The notes beneath the pieces were generated by a model. The model was not told the DNA's origin. It did not search any database and was given only the letters and a program-made list of their open reading frames with translations. A stretch of DNA of 64,000 nt from Azonexus sp. GTDB lineage: Bacteria; Pseudomonadota; Gammaproteobacteria; Burkholderiales; Rhodocyclaceae. The DNA lies in assembly GCA_017983615.1 (NCBI GenBank), contig JAGOBB010000001.1, positions 310,001 to 374,000 of the forward strand. Direction: 5' to 3'. Both the position numbers and the translations under genes were made by a program. Of this stretch, positions 48,964-58,465 are shown one piece after another. Within the stretch, counting starts at the first letter, position 1. Each line of letters opens with the position of its first letter.

Positions 48964-49255
48964 ATTCACCTGGACGGTGCCCGCCGATCACCCGGCCTTC
49001 GCCGGCCACTTCCCCGGCAACCCCATCGTGCCGGGCGTCGTATTGCTCGACTGCGCCATCCTTTTTGCCGAGCAGATGCTCGGCCGGCCGGGCCTCAACT
49101 GGCAGGTCGGCAACGCCAAGTTCTTCAGCCCGGTAGGGCCGGAGGAAGCGCTCACTTTCTCGCTATCCAAAAAGCCGAGCGGCGCCATCGCCTTTACCGT
49201 TCGTGCTGCTGAACGCGACGTGGCCTCCGGCAGCCTGACGCCGCCCGCGCCATGA
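48950..49255 (+). CDS. beta-hydroxyacyl-ACP dehydratase-like protein (ApeI-like)
   Basis: A 101-residue single hotdog-fold protein with the FabZ/FabA-type segment HPAFAGHFPGNPIVPGV at 14-30 containing the catalytic histidine. In aryl polyene pathways ApeI works with ApeP to form the polyene double bonds. The gene overlaps the ligase gene by 14 bp and the acyltransferase gene by 4 bp. Confidence 0.85.
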   Translation: MADAEFTWTVPADHPAFAGHFPGNPIVPGVVLLDCAILFAEQMLGRPGLNWQVGNAKFFSPVGPEEALTFSLSKKPSGAIAFTVRAAERDVASGSLTPPAP

Positions 49256-50160
49256 GCCCCGAAAAGCCGACCGCCGACTGGCTGCGCCAGCAGGAGCGCA
49301 GCAACCTGGCCATCCTCAAACTGATGGTTTGGATTTCGCTGACTTTCGGGCGCGCCGTCGGCCGCCTCGTGCTCTACGGCATCGCCGGCTATTTCGTCCT
49401 GTTCGCACCGCGCGCCCGCCGCGCCAGCCGGAATTACCTGAACCGCGCGCTGAACCGCTGGGCCGAGTGGGTGGACGGATTCCGTCACGTGTTCAGCTTC
49501 GCGAGCACCATCCACGACCGCATCTACCTGCTCAACGTCCGTTTCGACCTGTTCGACATCGAGGTGATCGGCGCCGAAACCCTTCAGGCGGCGCTCGACA
49601 AACAACCCGGCGCGCTGCTGATCGGCGCCCACCTTGGCAGTTTCGAGGTGCTGCGTGCCGTCGGCCGGGGCAGGGCGGGGCTCAAGGTGGCGATGCTGAT
49701 GGTCGAGGAAAATGCCCGCAAGCTCAACGCGACACTCGAAGCGATCAATCCGGCGGCCTGCCAGGACATCATCCCCCTCGGCCACATGGATTCGATGCTG
49801 CAGGCCCGCGACAAGCTCGACGCCGGCTATCTGGTCGGCATGCTGGCCGACCGAGGCCTGGGCGACGATCCGACGGCGGCTTGCGAATTCCTCGGTGCAA
49901 CGGCCGACTTCCCGCTCGGCCCCTGGCGGCTGGCGGCGATGCTGCGCCGGCCGGTCTTCTTCATGACCGGCCTCTACCTCGGCGGCAATCGCTACCAGAT
50001 CCACTTCGAGCCACTGGCTGATTTTTCGCAGACGCCACGCGAGGATCGCGACGCCGCCATTCGCGCCGCGATGCAGCGCTACGCCGACCGGTTGACGCAT
50101 TTTTGCCGGCTGGCTCCGTACAATTGGTTCAATTTCTTCGATTTCTGGCAGAAAAAATGA
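49252..50160 (+). CDS. lysophospholipid acyltransferase-type protein (LpxL/HtrB family)
   Basis: A 302-residue membrane-associated acyltransferase. It has one N-terminal membrane segment, the catalytic GAHLGSFEVLRA with the H-x4-E pair, and AMLADRGLGDDP further on. It probably transfers the finished polyene acyl chain to a lipid or sugar. Aryl polyene loci usually carry such an acyltransferase, often fused to a glycosyltransferase; no glycosyltransferase is visible here. Confidence 0.85.
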   Translation: MSPEKPTADWLRQQERSNLAILKLMVWISLTFGRAVGRLVLYGIAGYFVLFAPRARRASRNYLNRALNRWAEWVDGFRHVFSFASTIHDRIYLLNVRFDLFDIEVIGAETLQAALDKQPGALLIGAHLGSFEVLRAVGRGRAGLKVAMLMVEENARKLNATLEAINPAACQDIIPLGHMDSMLQARDKLDAGYLVGMLADRGLGDDPTAACEFLGATADFPLGPWRLAAMLRRPVFFMTGLYLGGNRYQIHFEPLADFSQTPREDRDAAIRAAMQRYADRLTHFCRLAPYNWFNFFDFWQKK

Positions 50161-50726
50161 TCAAACGCCTGCTTTTCAGCCTGATTCTTGCAGCGGCCGC
50201 GCTGCCGGCCGCCGCTGCCTTCGATGTCGGCCAGTTGATGGATGATCTGGCCCGGCACAAGGGCGGCCGGGCGAAGTTCATCGAAACCAAATACATCGCG
50301 CTGCTCGACAAACCGATCATCGCCACCGGCGAAATGACCTACGTCGCGCCCGACCGCCTGGAAAAGCGGACCCTGACGCCCAAGATCGAAACCATGCTGC
50401 TCGACAAGGACATGCTGTCGATCGAACGCGACAAGCGGAAACTGAGCATCAACCTGGCCAACCAGCCGGAAGCCCTGGCCTTCGTGGACAGCATCCGCGG
50501 CACGCTGTCCGGTAACCGGGCGGCGCTGGAGAAGAACTACGCCCTGCACCTGGCGGGCAACGCCGACAAATGGGTGCTCACCTTGCTGCCCAGCGACCAG
50601 AAGATTGCCGCCATCGTCCTGCGCATCACGGTCAGCGGCAGCCGCAACCGGGTGCTCGGCATCGAATACCTGCAGGCCGACGGCGACCGCTCGGTGCTGA
50701 ACATCGAACCGATCGAACTGCGATGA
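50157..50726 (+). CDS. LolA-like outer-membrane lipoprotein carrier protein
   Basis: A 189-residue periplasmic protein with a signal peptide (1-20) and a LolA-type half-barrel (RAKFIETKYIALLDKP, then TYVAPDRLEKRT, typical opening strands). The ATG at 50157 overlaps the acyltransferase stop. In aryl polyene loci a LolA-like protein is thought to help move product to the outer membrane. Confidence 0.85.
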   Translation: MIKRLLFSLILAAAALPAAAAFDVGQLMDDLARHKGGRAKFIETKYIALLDKPIIATGEMTYVAPDRLEKRTLTPKIETMLLDKDMLSIERDKRKLSINLANQPEALAFVDSIRGTLSGNRAALEKNYALHLAGNADKWVLTLLPSDQKIAAIVLRITVSGSRNRVLGIEYLQADGDRSVLNIEPIELR

Positions 50727-53050
50727 TCCTTTCCGCCCGCCGTGCCCTGCTGATCTGGTTGCTGGCCATGCTGGCCGGGGCGGCCGTCGTCTGGCACAGC
50801 CATTTTTCGGCCGACATGTCCTTCTTCCTGCCGGCCCGGCCAAGCGCCGAACAGCAGGTGCTGGTCGACCAGCTGAAGGAGGGCGTCGTCTCGCGCCTGC
50901 TGATGGTCGCCATCGAGGGCGGCGACGCGGCGCAACGGGCTACGGCCTCACGCGACCTGCGCGGTCGCCTGCAAAAGCTGCCGGAATTCGTCGCGGTCCA
51001 GAACGGCGAGGCCGGCAGCCACGATGCCGACCGCGATTTCCTGTTCCGCCACCGCTACCTGCTCAGCCCGGCGGTCAAGCCGGAGCGCTTTACCGTCGAC
51101 GGCCTGCGCGAGTCGATTGCCAACAGCGTCGACCTGCTGGCCTCGCCGGCCGGCATGATGATCAAGCCCTTGCTGCCGCGCGACCCGACCGGCGAGCTGA
51201 TCGAACTGCTCTCCGGAGTCAGCGCCGGCGCCCAGCCGAACATGCGTGACGGCGTCTGGGCCTCGCGCGACGGCGAGCGGGCGATGCTGCTCATCCAGAC
51301 CCGGGCGCTCGGTTCCGACACCGATGGCCAGGAAACCGCCATCGGCCTGATTCGCAGCCAGTTCGCCGAAGCGGCGCCCGGCGGTGTGCTCGGCATGCAG
51401 CTGTCCGGTCCCGGCCAGTTTGCCGTCAAGTCGCGTGACACGATCAAGGGTGAAGTCAGCCGGCTGTCGACGATCAGCACGGTCGCCATCATTGCCGTGC
51501 TGTTCTTCGTCTATCGCTCGGCCCGCCTGATGACGCTCGGCCTGCTGCCGGTGGTCAGCGGCGCGCTGGCCGGGGTGGTCGCCGTCAGCCTGGCCTACGG
51601 CACGGTCTTCGGCATCACCGTCGGCTTCGGTGCGGCGCTGATCGGCGAGGCCGTCGATTACTCGATCTATTATTTCGTCCAGTCCAGCCGGCTCGGCGTC
51701 GTGCAGTGGCGTGAGCGCTTCTGGCCGACCATCCGGCTCGGCGTGCTGACCTCCGCCTGTGGCTTCGGCGCGCTGCTTTTTTCCGGCTTTCCCGGCCTCG
51801 CCCAGCTTGGCCTCTACTCGCTGAGCGGGGTCGTCGTCGCCGCGCTGGTCACCCGCTTCATCCTGCCGCCGCTGGCCGGCAACGACCACCAGATGCGCGA
51901 CCTCAGCCACCTCGGCCCGGCGCTGAACCGCGGCATCGCGCTGCTCCAGGGCCTGCGCTGGCCCATCCTCGCCGTGACGCTGGCCGCCGCCGTCCTTCTC
52001 GGCGTCAATCGCGACCACCTGTGGCACCCCACGCTGTCGGCGCTGAGCACGGTCAGCGAGGAAGATTCGGCCATCGACATGGCGCTGCGCGCCGACATCG
52101 GTGCCCCCGACGCCCGCTACATGGCGGTGATCACCGCGCCGGACCAGGAGTCCGCGCTGCTGGCCGCCGAACGCGCCGGCCGGCAACTCGACGAACTGGT
52201 TGCCCGCGGTGTCATCGGCGGCTACGACAGCCCGGCCCGTTTCCTGCCCAGCCAGGCGACACAGGCAGCCCGCCGCGCCAGCCTGCCGGCGGCCGACGAA
52301 TTGGCGCCCCGCCTGCAGGCTGCACTGGCCGATTCGCCGCTGTCCGCCAGCAAGCTCGGCGGTTTCCTCGACGACGTCGCCGCCGCCAAGGGGCAGGGCA
52401 GCCTGACCCGGGCAACGCTGGCCGGCACCAGCCTGGCGCTGGCCGTCGATTCCCTGCTGCTGCAGCGCCCCGACGGCTGGAGTGTGTTGCTGCCGCTACG
52501 CCCGACTGGCGGCGAGCAGGGCGTCGACATTCCGATCGACGCGGTGCGTACGGCGCTGGCCGGCAGCGGCGCGCTGTTCGTCGACATGAAGCACGAATTC
52601 GACACGCTATACAACGACTACCTGCACGAAGCAACACTGCTCTCGCTGGCCGGCTTCGGCGCCATCGTCGCGCTGCTTGCCGTGACCCTGCGTTCGCCGC
52701 GGCGACTGGCGGCCGTGCTGATTCCGCTGCTGATCGCCGTCATCCTGGTCATCGCCGGTCTGCATCTGGCCGGCGAGCGCCTGCACCTGCTCCATCTGGT
52801 CGGCATGCTGCTGATCGTCGCCGTCGGCTCCAACTACGCGCTGTTCTTCGACCGCGCCGGCGGCACCGAGGGCCTGGACGGCACGACGCTGGCCTCGATG
52901 GTCGTCGCCAACCTGACCACCGCCATCGGCTTCGGCACCCTGGCCCTGTCTGGCGTCCCGGTGCTGCACGCCGTCGGCATCACGGTCGGCCCCGGCGCCA
53001 TCCTGGCGCTGCTGCTGTCGGCCAGTTTCGTGGGGCGCCAGCGTGACTGA
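50723..53050 (+). CDS. MMPL/RND-type exporter
   Basis: A 775-residue inner-membrane exporter with two repeats of five to six helices, each after a large periplasmic loop. MMPL-type segments (GLLPVVSGALAGVVAV and GFGAALIGEAVDYSIYYF) are visible; the second half repeats the pattern (VGMLLIVAVGSNYALFF). It is the likely exporter of the locus and closes its first half. Confidence 0.88.
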   Translation: MILSARRALLIWLLAMLAGAAVVWHSHFSADMSFFLPARPSAEQQVLVDQLKEGVVSRLLMVAIEGGDAAQRATASRDLRGRLQKLPEFVAVQNGEAGSHDADRDFLFRHRYLLSPAVKPERFTVDGLRESIANSVDLLASPAGMMIKPLLPRDPTGELIELLSGVSAGAQPNMRDGVWASRDGERAMLLIQTRALGSDTDGQETAIGLIRSQFAEAAPGGVLGMQLSGPGQFAVKSRDTIKGEVSRLSTISTVAIIAVLFFVYRSARLMTLGLLPVVSGALAGVVAVSLAYGTVFGITVGFGAALIGEAVDYSIYYFVQSSRLGVVQWRERFWPTIRLGVLTSACGFGALLFSGFPGLAQLGLYSLSGVVVAALVTRFILPPLAGNDHQMRDLSHLGPALNRGIALLQGLRWPILAVTLAAAVLLGVNRDHLWHPTLSALSTVSEEDSAIDMALRADIGAPDARYMAVITAPDQESALLAAERAGRQLDELVARGVIGGYDSPARFLPSQATQAARRASLPAADELAPRLQAALADSPLSASKLGGFLDDVAAAKGQGSLTRATLAGTSLALAVDSLLLQRPDGWSVLLPLRPTGGEQGVDIPIDAVRTALAGSGALFVDMKHEFDTLYNDYLHEATLLSLAGFGAIVALLAVTLRSPRRLAAVLIPLLIAVILVIAGLHLAGERLHLLHLVGMLLIVAVGSNYALFFDRAGGTEGLDGTTLASMVVANLTTAIGFGTLALSGVPVLHAVGITVGPGAILALLLSASFVGRQRD

Positions 53051-53057
53051 AACCTGG

Positions 53058-53099
53058 AATGCTATGGTCGGCCCCAAAAAAAGGCCAAAATCGAAATCC
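53058..53099 (+). repeat. dispersed core-plus-tract element, copy 10 (intergenic)
   Basis: AATGCTATGGTCG at 53058-53070 (one mismatch), GCCCC, seven A, GGCC, AAAA, TCGAAATCC. GGCC and GGCC can pair around the A tract. It lies 8 bp after the MMPL stop and just before a parS-like site. Confidence 0.82.
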
Positions 53100-53102
53100 G
53101 GC

Positions 53103-53116
53103 GTTTCACGTGGAAC
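53103..53116. other. parS-like motif, copy 4
   Basis: GTTTCACGTGGAAC, the complement of GTTCCACGTGAAAC. It is intergenic, 4 bp after a dispersed core-plus-tract element. Confidence 0.5.
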
Positions 53117-53140
53117 CTTCGCCGCGCTGACCGACTGACC

Positions 53141-53938
53141 ATGCCGAGCTGGAATCCCCCACCCTTCGTCAAAGCCAGTTTCGCCCTGCACGGCATCGCC
53201 GCCGCCGGTGCGCTGGCCACGCCCGGACTCTGGCCGTGGGCGCTCGGTGCCGTCGTCGCTAACCATGTCGCGCTGACCACCGCCGGCCTGCTGCCGCGCA
53301 GCACGCTGCTCGGCGCCAACCTGACCCGCCTGCCGGAGGCCGCGACAGCGCGGCGCGAAGTGGCGATCACCATCGACGATGGCCCGGACCCGGAAGTCAC
53401 CCCGCGCGTCCTTGACCTGCTCGACGCCGCCAATGCCAAGGCCACTTTCTTCTGCATCGGCTGGCGCGCCCGCGAAAACCCGGCGCTTTGCCGCGAAATC
53501 GTCGCCCGCGGCCATCGCGTCGAAAACCATGGCGACGCGCATTCCAAAGCCTTCGCCACCTTCGGCCCCGGCCGCATGCGGGCCGACATTGCCGCCGCCC
53601 AGACCACGCTGGGCGCGATCACTGGCCAGCCGCCGCGCTACTTCCGCGCCACGGCCGGCCTGCGCAATCCCTTTCTCGACCCGGTGTTGCACGACCTCGG
53701 CCTGAAGCTGGCAAGCTGGACGCGCCGCCCCTACGACACCCGCTGCGCCGATCCGGACACCGTTTTGCAACGTCTGACCCGTAATCTGGCCCCCGGCGAT
53801 ATCCTCCTGATGCACGATGGCCACGCCGCCCGCACGGCTAATGGCCAGCCGGTCATCCTCGCCGTGCTGCCGCGCCTGCTGGCGACGCTGCACGAACATT
53901 CACTCAACCCCGTCTCGCTGCCCGACCCGACGCCATGA
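53141..53938 (+). CDS. polysaccharide deacetylase family protein
   Basis: A 265-residue protein with an N-terminal hydrophobic segment (about 12-50) and a NodB-homology domain: ITIDDGPDPEVTP carries the catalytic and metal aspartates and ENHGDAHS the metal histidines. Such enzymes remove N- or O-acetyl groups from sugars. It begins the block between the two halves of the aryl-polyene-type locus and is ATGA-coupled to the methyltransferase gene. Confidence 0.88.
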   Translation: MPSWNPPPFVKASFALHGIAAAGALATPGLWPWALGAVVANHVALTTAGLLPRSTLLGANLTRLPEAATARREVAITIDDGPDPEVTPRVLDLLDAANAKATFFCIGWRARENPALCREIVARGHRVENHGDAHSKAFATFGPGRMRADIAAAQTTLGAITGQPPRYFRATAGLRNPFLDPVLHDLGLKLASWTRRPYDTRCADPDTVLQRLTRNLAPGDILLMHDGHAARTANGQPVILAVLPRLLATLHEHSLNPVSLPDPTP

Positions 53939-54669
53939 CCCGCCGATTCCTGCGCACCCTGCTCGACGAAGCCAGCCGCCCCTTCCGCGGCGGCGGCCAT
54001 TTTGCCTACCACTACGCCCGCGGCAAGCTGTCGTCCGACAGCATCTTCCGCGAGATCCTCAGGCGCGGCCTGTTTCCGGCCGAAGGCCGCTATCTCGACC
54101 TCGGCTGCGGCCAGGGCAGCCTGTTTTCCTGGCTGCTCGCCGCCCGAAAGTTGCACGACGCTGGCCACTGGCCCAAGGACTGGCCGGCCGCGCCGAAGCC
54201 GCATCACTTGCGCGGCATTGAACTGATGCAGAAGGACGTTGACCGCGCCACGCGCGCCTTCGGCGCCGACCACCCGGTCGTCCGCATCGAGCAGGGGGAT
54301 ATGACCAAGGCCGACTTCGGCCAGGCCGACGTGATCACCATCCTCGATGCCCTGCATTACTTCGACCACGCCCACCAGAAGGACGTGCTGAAACGCATCC
54401 GCGCCGCGCTGCCACCCGGCGGCCTGTTCCTGACCCGCGTCGGCGACGCCTCGGCCGGGCTGCCCTACCACCTGTGCAACTGGGTGGATCACGCCGTCAC
54501 GTTCGTCCGCGGCCATCGTCTGCCGCGCCTCTATTGCCGGCCGCTGGCCGAATGGATCGCGCTGCTCGAAAGCCTCGGTTTCACGGTCGAGACCGACCCG
54601 ATGAACGACATCAAACCCTTCGCCAACGTCATGCTCGTTTGCCGCGTACCGGCCAATTCGCCGGCCTGA
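53935..54669 (+). CDS. class I SAM-dependent methyltransferase
   Basis: A 244-residue methyltransferase with the SAM loop LDLGCGQGS near residue 54 and LDALHYFDHA as the post-motif. The target is unknown. Aryl polyenes often carry ring methyl groups, so this could be a tailoring enzyme of the flanking pathway (inference). Confidence 0.83.
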   Translation: MTRRFLRTLLDEASRPFRGGGHFAYHYARGKLSSDSIFREILRRGLFPAEGRYLDLGCGQGSLFSWLLAARKLHDAGHWPKDWPAAPKPHHLRGIELMQKDVDRATRAFGADHPVVRIEQGDMTKADFGQADVITILDALHYFDHAHQKDVLKRIRAALPPGGLFLTRVGDASAGLPYHLCNWVDHAVTFVRGHRLPRLYCRPLAEWIALLESLGFTVETDPMNDIKPFANVMLVCRVPANSPA

Positions 54670-54673
54670 TTTG

Positions 54674-55858
54674 ATGCGCCACCCCATCCGCCGCCTTCTG
54701 CCCGCCGCCGCGCTGCTCGCCACGCTGGGCGGCTGCTCGCTGTTCGACAGTGGCGAAGAGGAGGGCGGCACGCTGCCTTCCGACATGGCCCGCCGCGCCG
54801 ACGGCAAGACAGCCACCGCCTGGCCGACCTCGCTGCCCGAAGCGGAAGTGAAGAAGCGCATCGCCCGCCTGATCCCCGGCTACGCAAAAGACCGCCAGGG
54901 CTGGGCCGACGACCTGCACACCGCCTTCAAGACCCTGGAAGTGCCGCACGCGACGCAGACTTACTGCGCAGCCATCGCCATCATCGAGCAGGAATCCAGC
55001 TTCCAGGCCGACCCGACGGTGCCCGGCCTGCCCACCATCGTCCGCCGCGAACTCGAAACCCGGGCCGGCCGCTACGGCGTGCCGATGCTGATCGTCAATG
55101 CGGCGCTGAGCAAGACCTCGCCCGACGGCAAGAGCTACAACGAGCGCATCGACACGCTGAAAACCGAAAAGCAGCTGAACACCCTGTTCGAGGACATGAC
55201 CGGCGAACTGCCCTTCGGCCGCCAGCTATTCGCCGACCACAATCCCGTGCACACCGGCGGCCCGATGCAGGTCAGCATCGACTTCGCCGGCCAGCATGCG
55301 AAGCAACGCGACTACCCCTACCCGGTCGACAAGAAGCTGCGTCACGAAGTGTTCACCCGGCGCGGCGGCGTCTATTTCGGCAGCGCCATCCTGCTCGACT
55401 ACGAAGTGCCCTACGACGCCATCGTCTATCGTTTCGCCGACTTCAACGCCGGCCGCTACAGTAGCCGGAACGCCGCCTTCCAGCTGGCGTTGGGCAAGAT
55501 CACCGGCCAGCCGCTGGCGCCCGACGGCGACCTGCTGCGCTACGAAGACGGCCAGCCGGCCGCCGTGCCGAGCAGCGTCGAGGAAGCCGCCATCGGGATC
55601 GCCAAGCGGCTCGACATGAGCCGCCCGCAAATCCGCCGCGACCTGCTGCTGGAGAAGACCATGGCCTTCGGCCACAGCCCGCTGTTCAACCGCGTTTTCG
55701 AACTGGCCGAAAAGCAGGGCCGGCCGATGGCCCGCCAAGCCATGCCGCAGATCGACCTGAAAAGCCCGAAAATCAGCCGCAAGCTGACCACCGAATGGTT
55801 CGCCCGGCGTGTCGAAGGGCGCTATCGGAGTTGTCTGGGGCGGGGAAGCGCCCGTTAG
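54674..55858 (+). CDS. DUF1615 lipoprotein
   Basis: A 394-residue predicted outer-membrane lipoprotein: signal with lipobox LGGC (cysteine at about residue 21), then the DUF1615 domain (RLIPGYAKDRQGWADDL, the Glu-containing AIIEQESSFQ, and RRGGVYFGSAILLDY). The EQESSF segment recalls transglycosylase active sites but I would not assign that activity. The ATG at 54674 is preferred to the TTG just before it. Confidence 0.8.
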   Translation: MRHPIRRLLPAAALLATLGGCSLFDSGEEEGGTLPSDMARRADGKTATAWPTSLPEAEVKKRIARLIPGYAKDRQGWADDLHTAFKTLEVPHATQTYCAAIAIIEQESSFQADPTVPGLPTIVRRELETRAGRYGVPMLIVNAALSKTSPDGKSYNERIDTLKTEKQLNTLFEDMTGELPFGRQLFADHNPVHTGGPMQVSIDFAGQHAKQRDYPYPVDKKLRHEVFTRRGGVYFGSAILLDYEVPYDAIVYRFADFNAGRYSSRNAAFQLALGKITGQPLAPDGDLLRYEDGQPAAVPSSVEEAAIGIAKRLDMSRPQIRRDLLLEKTMAFGHSPLFNRVFELAEKQGRPMARQAMPQIDLKSPKISRKLTTEWFARRVEGRYRSCLGRGSAR

Positions 55859-55862
55859 CGCA

Positions 55863-55904
55863 AATGCTACGGTCGGCTCCATAAATAGCCAAAAATCAGA
55901 ATCC
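55863..55904 (+). repeat. dispersed core-plus-tract element, copy 11 (intergenic)
   Basis: Exact core at 55863-55875, GCTCC, ATAAAT, AGCC, five A, TCAGAATCC. GGCT and AGCC can pair around the A/T tract. It begins 4 bp after the DUF1615 stop. Confidence 0.85.
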
Positions 55905-55919
55905 CCCCCGACTGGGATG

Positions 55920-56525
55920 TCAGAATTTCTGCGTGTATTCGACGATATAGGCGTCGCTGACATGCTGGCCGGTATGCAGGTTCCAGCTCCGCGCCCAGCG
56001 AAACTCCAGTTCGCTTCGATCCGACAGATCGAAACTCGGCCCCAGGCGGAACTTGTGCAGATCGTGCTCCTTGCCGGCGTCGATACCATGCACCAGCCGA
56101 TAGCCGACCATCATCTCGAAATGCTCGAACGCATACTTGAAGCTCGGCTCGACATAGTAATAGGCGAATTTCTCGTCGCCCTGCCAGGCATGGCCGAGCA
56201 GGCCGCGCAGCACGATCTTCGCGTCGGCGGTCAGCGGAAACTCATGGCGGATACGGACACCGAACTTGCGCTCGCTGGACCGTTCGCCAGTCACCTCGTC
56301 GTGCTCGCGGGCACCTTCAAGCAGCAACTCGACCATGCTGATCCACCGATTGTCCAGCTTGATGCCGGGCACCAGTGTCAGCCCCCGGCTCTGCCAGGCA
56401 TTCCCGGCGCCTTTTTCCAGCTCGAACTCGACGCCCAGCTTGGTCCTGCCCTCGGTCCAGTCGGCGCAGGCAAGCGCGGGCAACAGCGCAAGCGCCAGGC
56501 AAAAACCGCTTCGAATCAAAAACAT
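55920..56525 (-). CDS. outer-membrane beta-barrel protein of unknown function
   Basis: A 201-residue protein with a signal peptide (about 1-18) and many alternating hydrophobic/polar strands ending in a terminal Phe (VEYTQKF), the usual C-terminus for outer-membrane barrels. It resembles small monomeric porin-like barrels. The ATG at 56525 begins the signal peptide; a longer frame starts inside the dispersed repeat upstream. The dispersed element at 56611 lies just upstream. Confidence 0.72.
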   Translation of the reverse strand: MFLIRSGFCLALALLPALACADWTEGRTKLGVEFELEKGAGNAWQSRGLTLVPGIKLDNRWISMVELLLEGAREHDEVTGERSSERKFGVRIRHEFPLTADAKIVLRGLLGHAWQGDEKFAYYYVEPSFKYAFEHFEMMVGYRLVHGIDAGKEHDLHKFRLGPSFDLSDRSELEFRWARSWNLHTGQHVSDAYIVEYTQKF

Positions 56526-56610
56526 CAAGCTATCCCCAGGCAGCGCATTCGAACCAACAACGAGGCCCACCGCCATCCGCTTCGCCGTCACCGCCCGCAT
56601 TGTAGGGGCC

Positions 56611-56652
56611 AATGCTACGGTCGACCGGAAAAAACAGGCAAAAATGGAATTC
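56611..56652 (+). repeat. dispersed core-plus-tract element, copy 12 (intergenic)
   Basis: Exact core at 56611-56623, ACCGG, six A, CAGGC, five A, TGGAATTCC. It lies between two minus-strand genes, upstream of the barrel gene and just beyond the M50 gene stop. Confidence 0.85.
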
Positions 56653-56656
56653 CTGC

Positions 56657-57364
56657 TCAGCCCCGCCCCAGCAGATTGTGGAGCTCGAAGGTCATCATCG
56701 CCACAAAGCCGGTCAATCCCAGGTAATAGATGCTGTAGGTCAGCTTGTGTTCAGCACCCACAGCGTAATACGCGGCCTCTTCCGAATCCGCGCGGTAACG
56801 TAAGGCCTTCAACACCTGCGGCAAGGCCAAGACAACAATGAAGATGAGCATGGGACTCGGTCGCCAGTAGAACCAAGCGAGCAGCACGGGTACACCGGCC
56901 AGCCAGATGCGCGGCGTAAGCACGGCAGTGATCCGTCCGCCATCGAGGGGGGAAATCGGGATCAGATTGAAAAGGTTGAGGAAAAATCCGACGTAGGCGA
57001 TTGCCAGCAACACAGGACTATCGACTACGCGCGCCAGAAAATAGCAAAACAAGGCGGCTAGCGTGCCAACGAAAGGACCGCCAAAGCCCACATAGGCTTC
57101 GGTTTCGGCATCATGCGGCATGTCCTTCATCTCGATCCAAGCACCGACAAAGGGTATGAATGTCGGTGCCCCAACATTCAGGCCGCGCTGGCGGGCTGCG
57201 ATGAAATGCCCCATTTCATGGGCGAAGAGCAGAGCGATAAAACCCGCTGCAAAGCGCCAGCCGTAGGCCAGCGCATAGGCGCCCAGCGAGACGATCATCG
57301 TCCCGCCAGTCGTCAACAGCTTGCCCGATTTGAGCAGCGTCAGCAGGACAATCAGCGATTTCAT
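56657..57364 (-). CDS. site-2-protease-like (M50) membrane metalloprotease
   Basis: A 235-residue protein with about six membrane segments, the zinc motif HEMGH (49-53) and the second metal motif SPLDGGR near 150. It belongs to the short M50 group without PDZ domains. Its ATG overlaps the DUF2167 gene stop by 1 bp, so the two are coupled. Substrate unknown. Confidence 0.85.
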   Translation of the reverse strand: MKSLIVLLTLLKSGKLLTTGGTMIVSLGAYALAYGWRFAAGFIALLFAHEMGHFIAARQRGLNVGAPTFIPFVGAWIEMKDMPHDAETEAYVGFGGPFVGTLAALFCYFLARVVDSPVLLAIAYVGFFLNLFNLIPISPLDGGRITAVLTPRIWLAGVPVLLAWFYWRPSPMLIFIVVLALPQVLKALRYRADSEEAAYYAVGAEHKLTYSIYYLGLTGFVAMMTFELHNLLGRG

Positions 57365-58281
57365 CAGCCGTTGGCCGAATCCGTCTTCTTCTTTTTCATC
57401 TTGAAAAGCGCGAGGCCGCCCACCGCCAGGGCTATGACCTTGCCCCACTTGGCCAGCAAGACCGCCAGCATGGCAAACAGGCCTAACTTCTTGGCAGCAA
57501 CACCGCCCACCAGCGCAGCCAGGCCAATCTCGGCCACCTTGTCAGTGCCCTCCGCGTAATCCTGATAGCGCTTGCCTTCCTTGAACTGAATGCCGGTCAG
57601 AAGATCATTCGCCAGACCCTTGCGCTCGTTCAGCTTTGCCGCCTCGGTACCGAAGGCGAAAATCATCACCCCCTCACGGCCTAGCGCAGCCGCTCCATAC
57701 AGGGCGATGGCAGTTTCCGGTTTCCCTTTTTCCTGGTTCGATGTCGCCCACAGCAGGCGGTGGCTGGAAAAGTCGTAGCGTGGCGCTTCAACCCAGCCGT
57801 TCAGTTCCTTCTCCGGCAATCCTTTCTCCCGTGCCTCGACGTTGCGCTCCTCAATCCCCTGCCGCTGGCTGTCCAGCAACTTGCCATGGTCCCAACCATT
57901 AGCATCATCGTCGCGGACAAACCCAAGCGGCCGGAAGAGCACCGCCACCAACCCCCATTCGTCAGTCGGCACCTCGTCGCCCGGCAGTCCAGGAATGACG
58001 ACCCCGACTAGATCCGGCAATGCCTTGCCACCGGATGCGACAAATATTTTCTGCGCAACATCCGGTGGCATGAATGCCTGTCCCCGCTGCAAGCTCATTG
58101 TTCCCTGAGTCCCTAGGTCAACGGTGGCCGGCCCATACACAAACCGACTTTCGGATTCCTTCACGATTGCGTTTATCTGCGCTTCCTGCGCTGCTTTATC
58201 GGAAACCGGCTCAGCCGTCGCACTCCCCAGTTGAGCGGCAAGACACATCAGGAGCAAGGCACGACACAAAATGGATTTCAC
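57364..58281 (-). CDS. DUF2167 membrane protein
   Basis: A 305-residue protein with a signal peptide (1-24), a periplasmic DUF2167 domain (GQAFMPPDVAQKIF and EWGLVAVLFRPLGFVRDDDAN) and a C-terminal membrane segment ending in a lysine-rich cytoplasmic tail (KMKKKKT). I place the start at the GTG at 58281 because it begins the signal peptide; a longer frame has no such feature. Function unknown; the coupling to an M50 protease suggests they work together. Confidence 0.78.
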   Translation of the reverse strand: MKSILCRALLLMCLAAQLGSATAEPVSDKAAQEAQINAIVKESESRFVYGPATVDLGTQGTMSLQRGQAFMPPDVAQKIFVASGGKALPDLVGVVIPGLPGDEVPTDEWGLVAVLFRPLGFVRDDDANGWDHGKLLDSQRQGIEERNVEAREKGLPEKELNGWVEAPRYDFSSHRLLWATSNQEKGKPETAIALYGAAALGREGVMIFAFGTEAAKLNERKGLANDLLTGIQFKEGKRYQDYAEGTDKVAEIGLAALVGGVAAKKLGLFAMLAVLLAKWGKVIALAVGGLALFKMKKKKTDSANG

Positions 58282-58465
58282 GGCAAGACCAATGGCATTT
58301 ATTGAAAGGGCGGAGGTTACCACAGATGCGTAATATCCCCAGGCAACGCGGTGGATTCCTGCGGAGTACGGAGCCAATTGTCAGAGCCCAGACCGGCAGA
58401 GCGAATCGCCGATCTCTACCTACCCCCTCTGTTAAAATGCGCATTATTTCGTTCCAGGCCTCACC

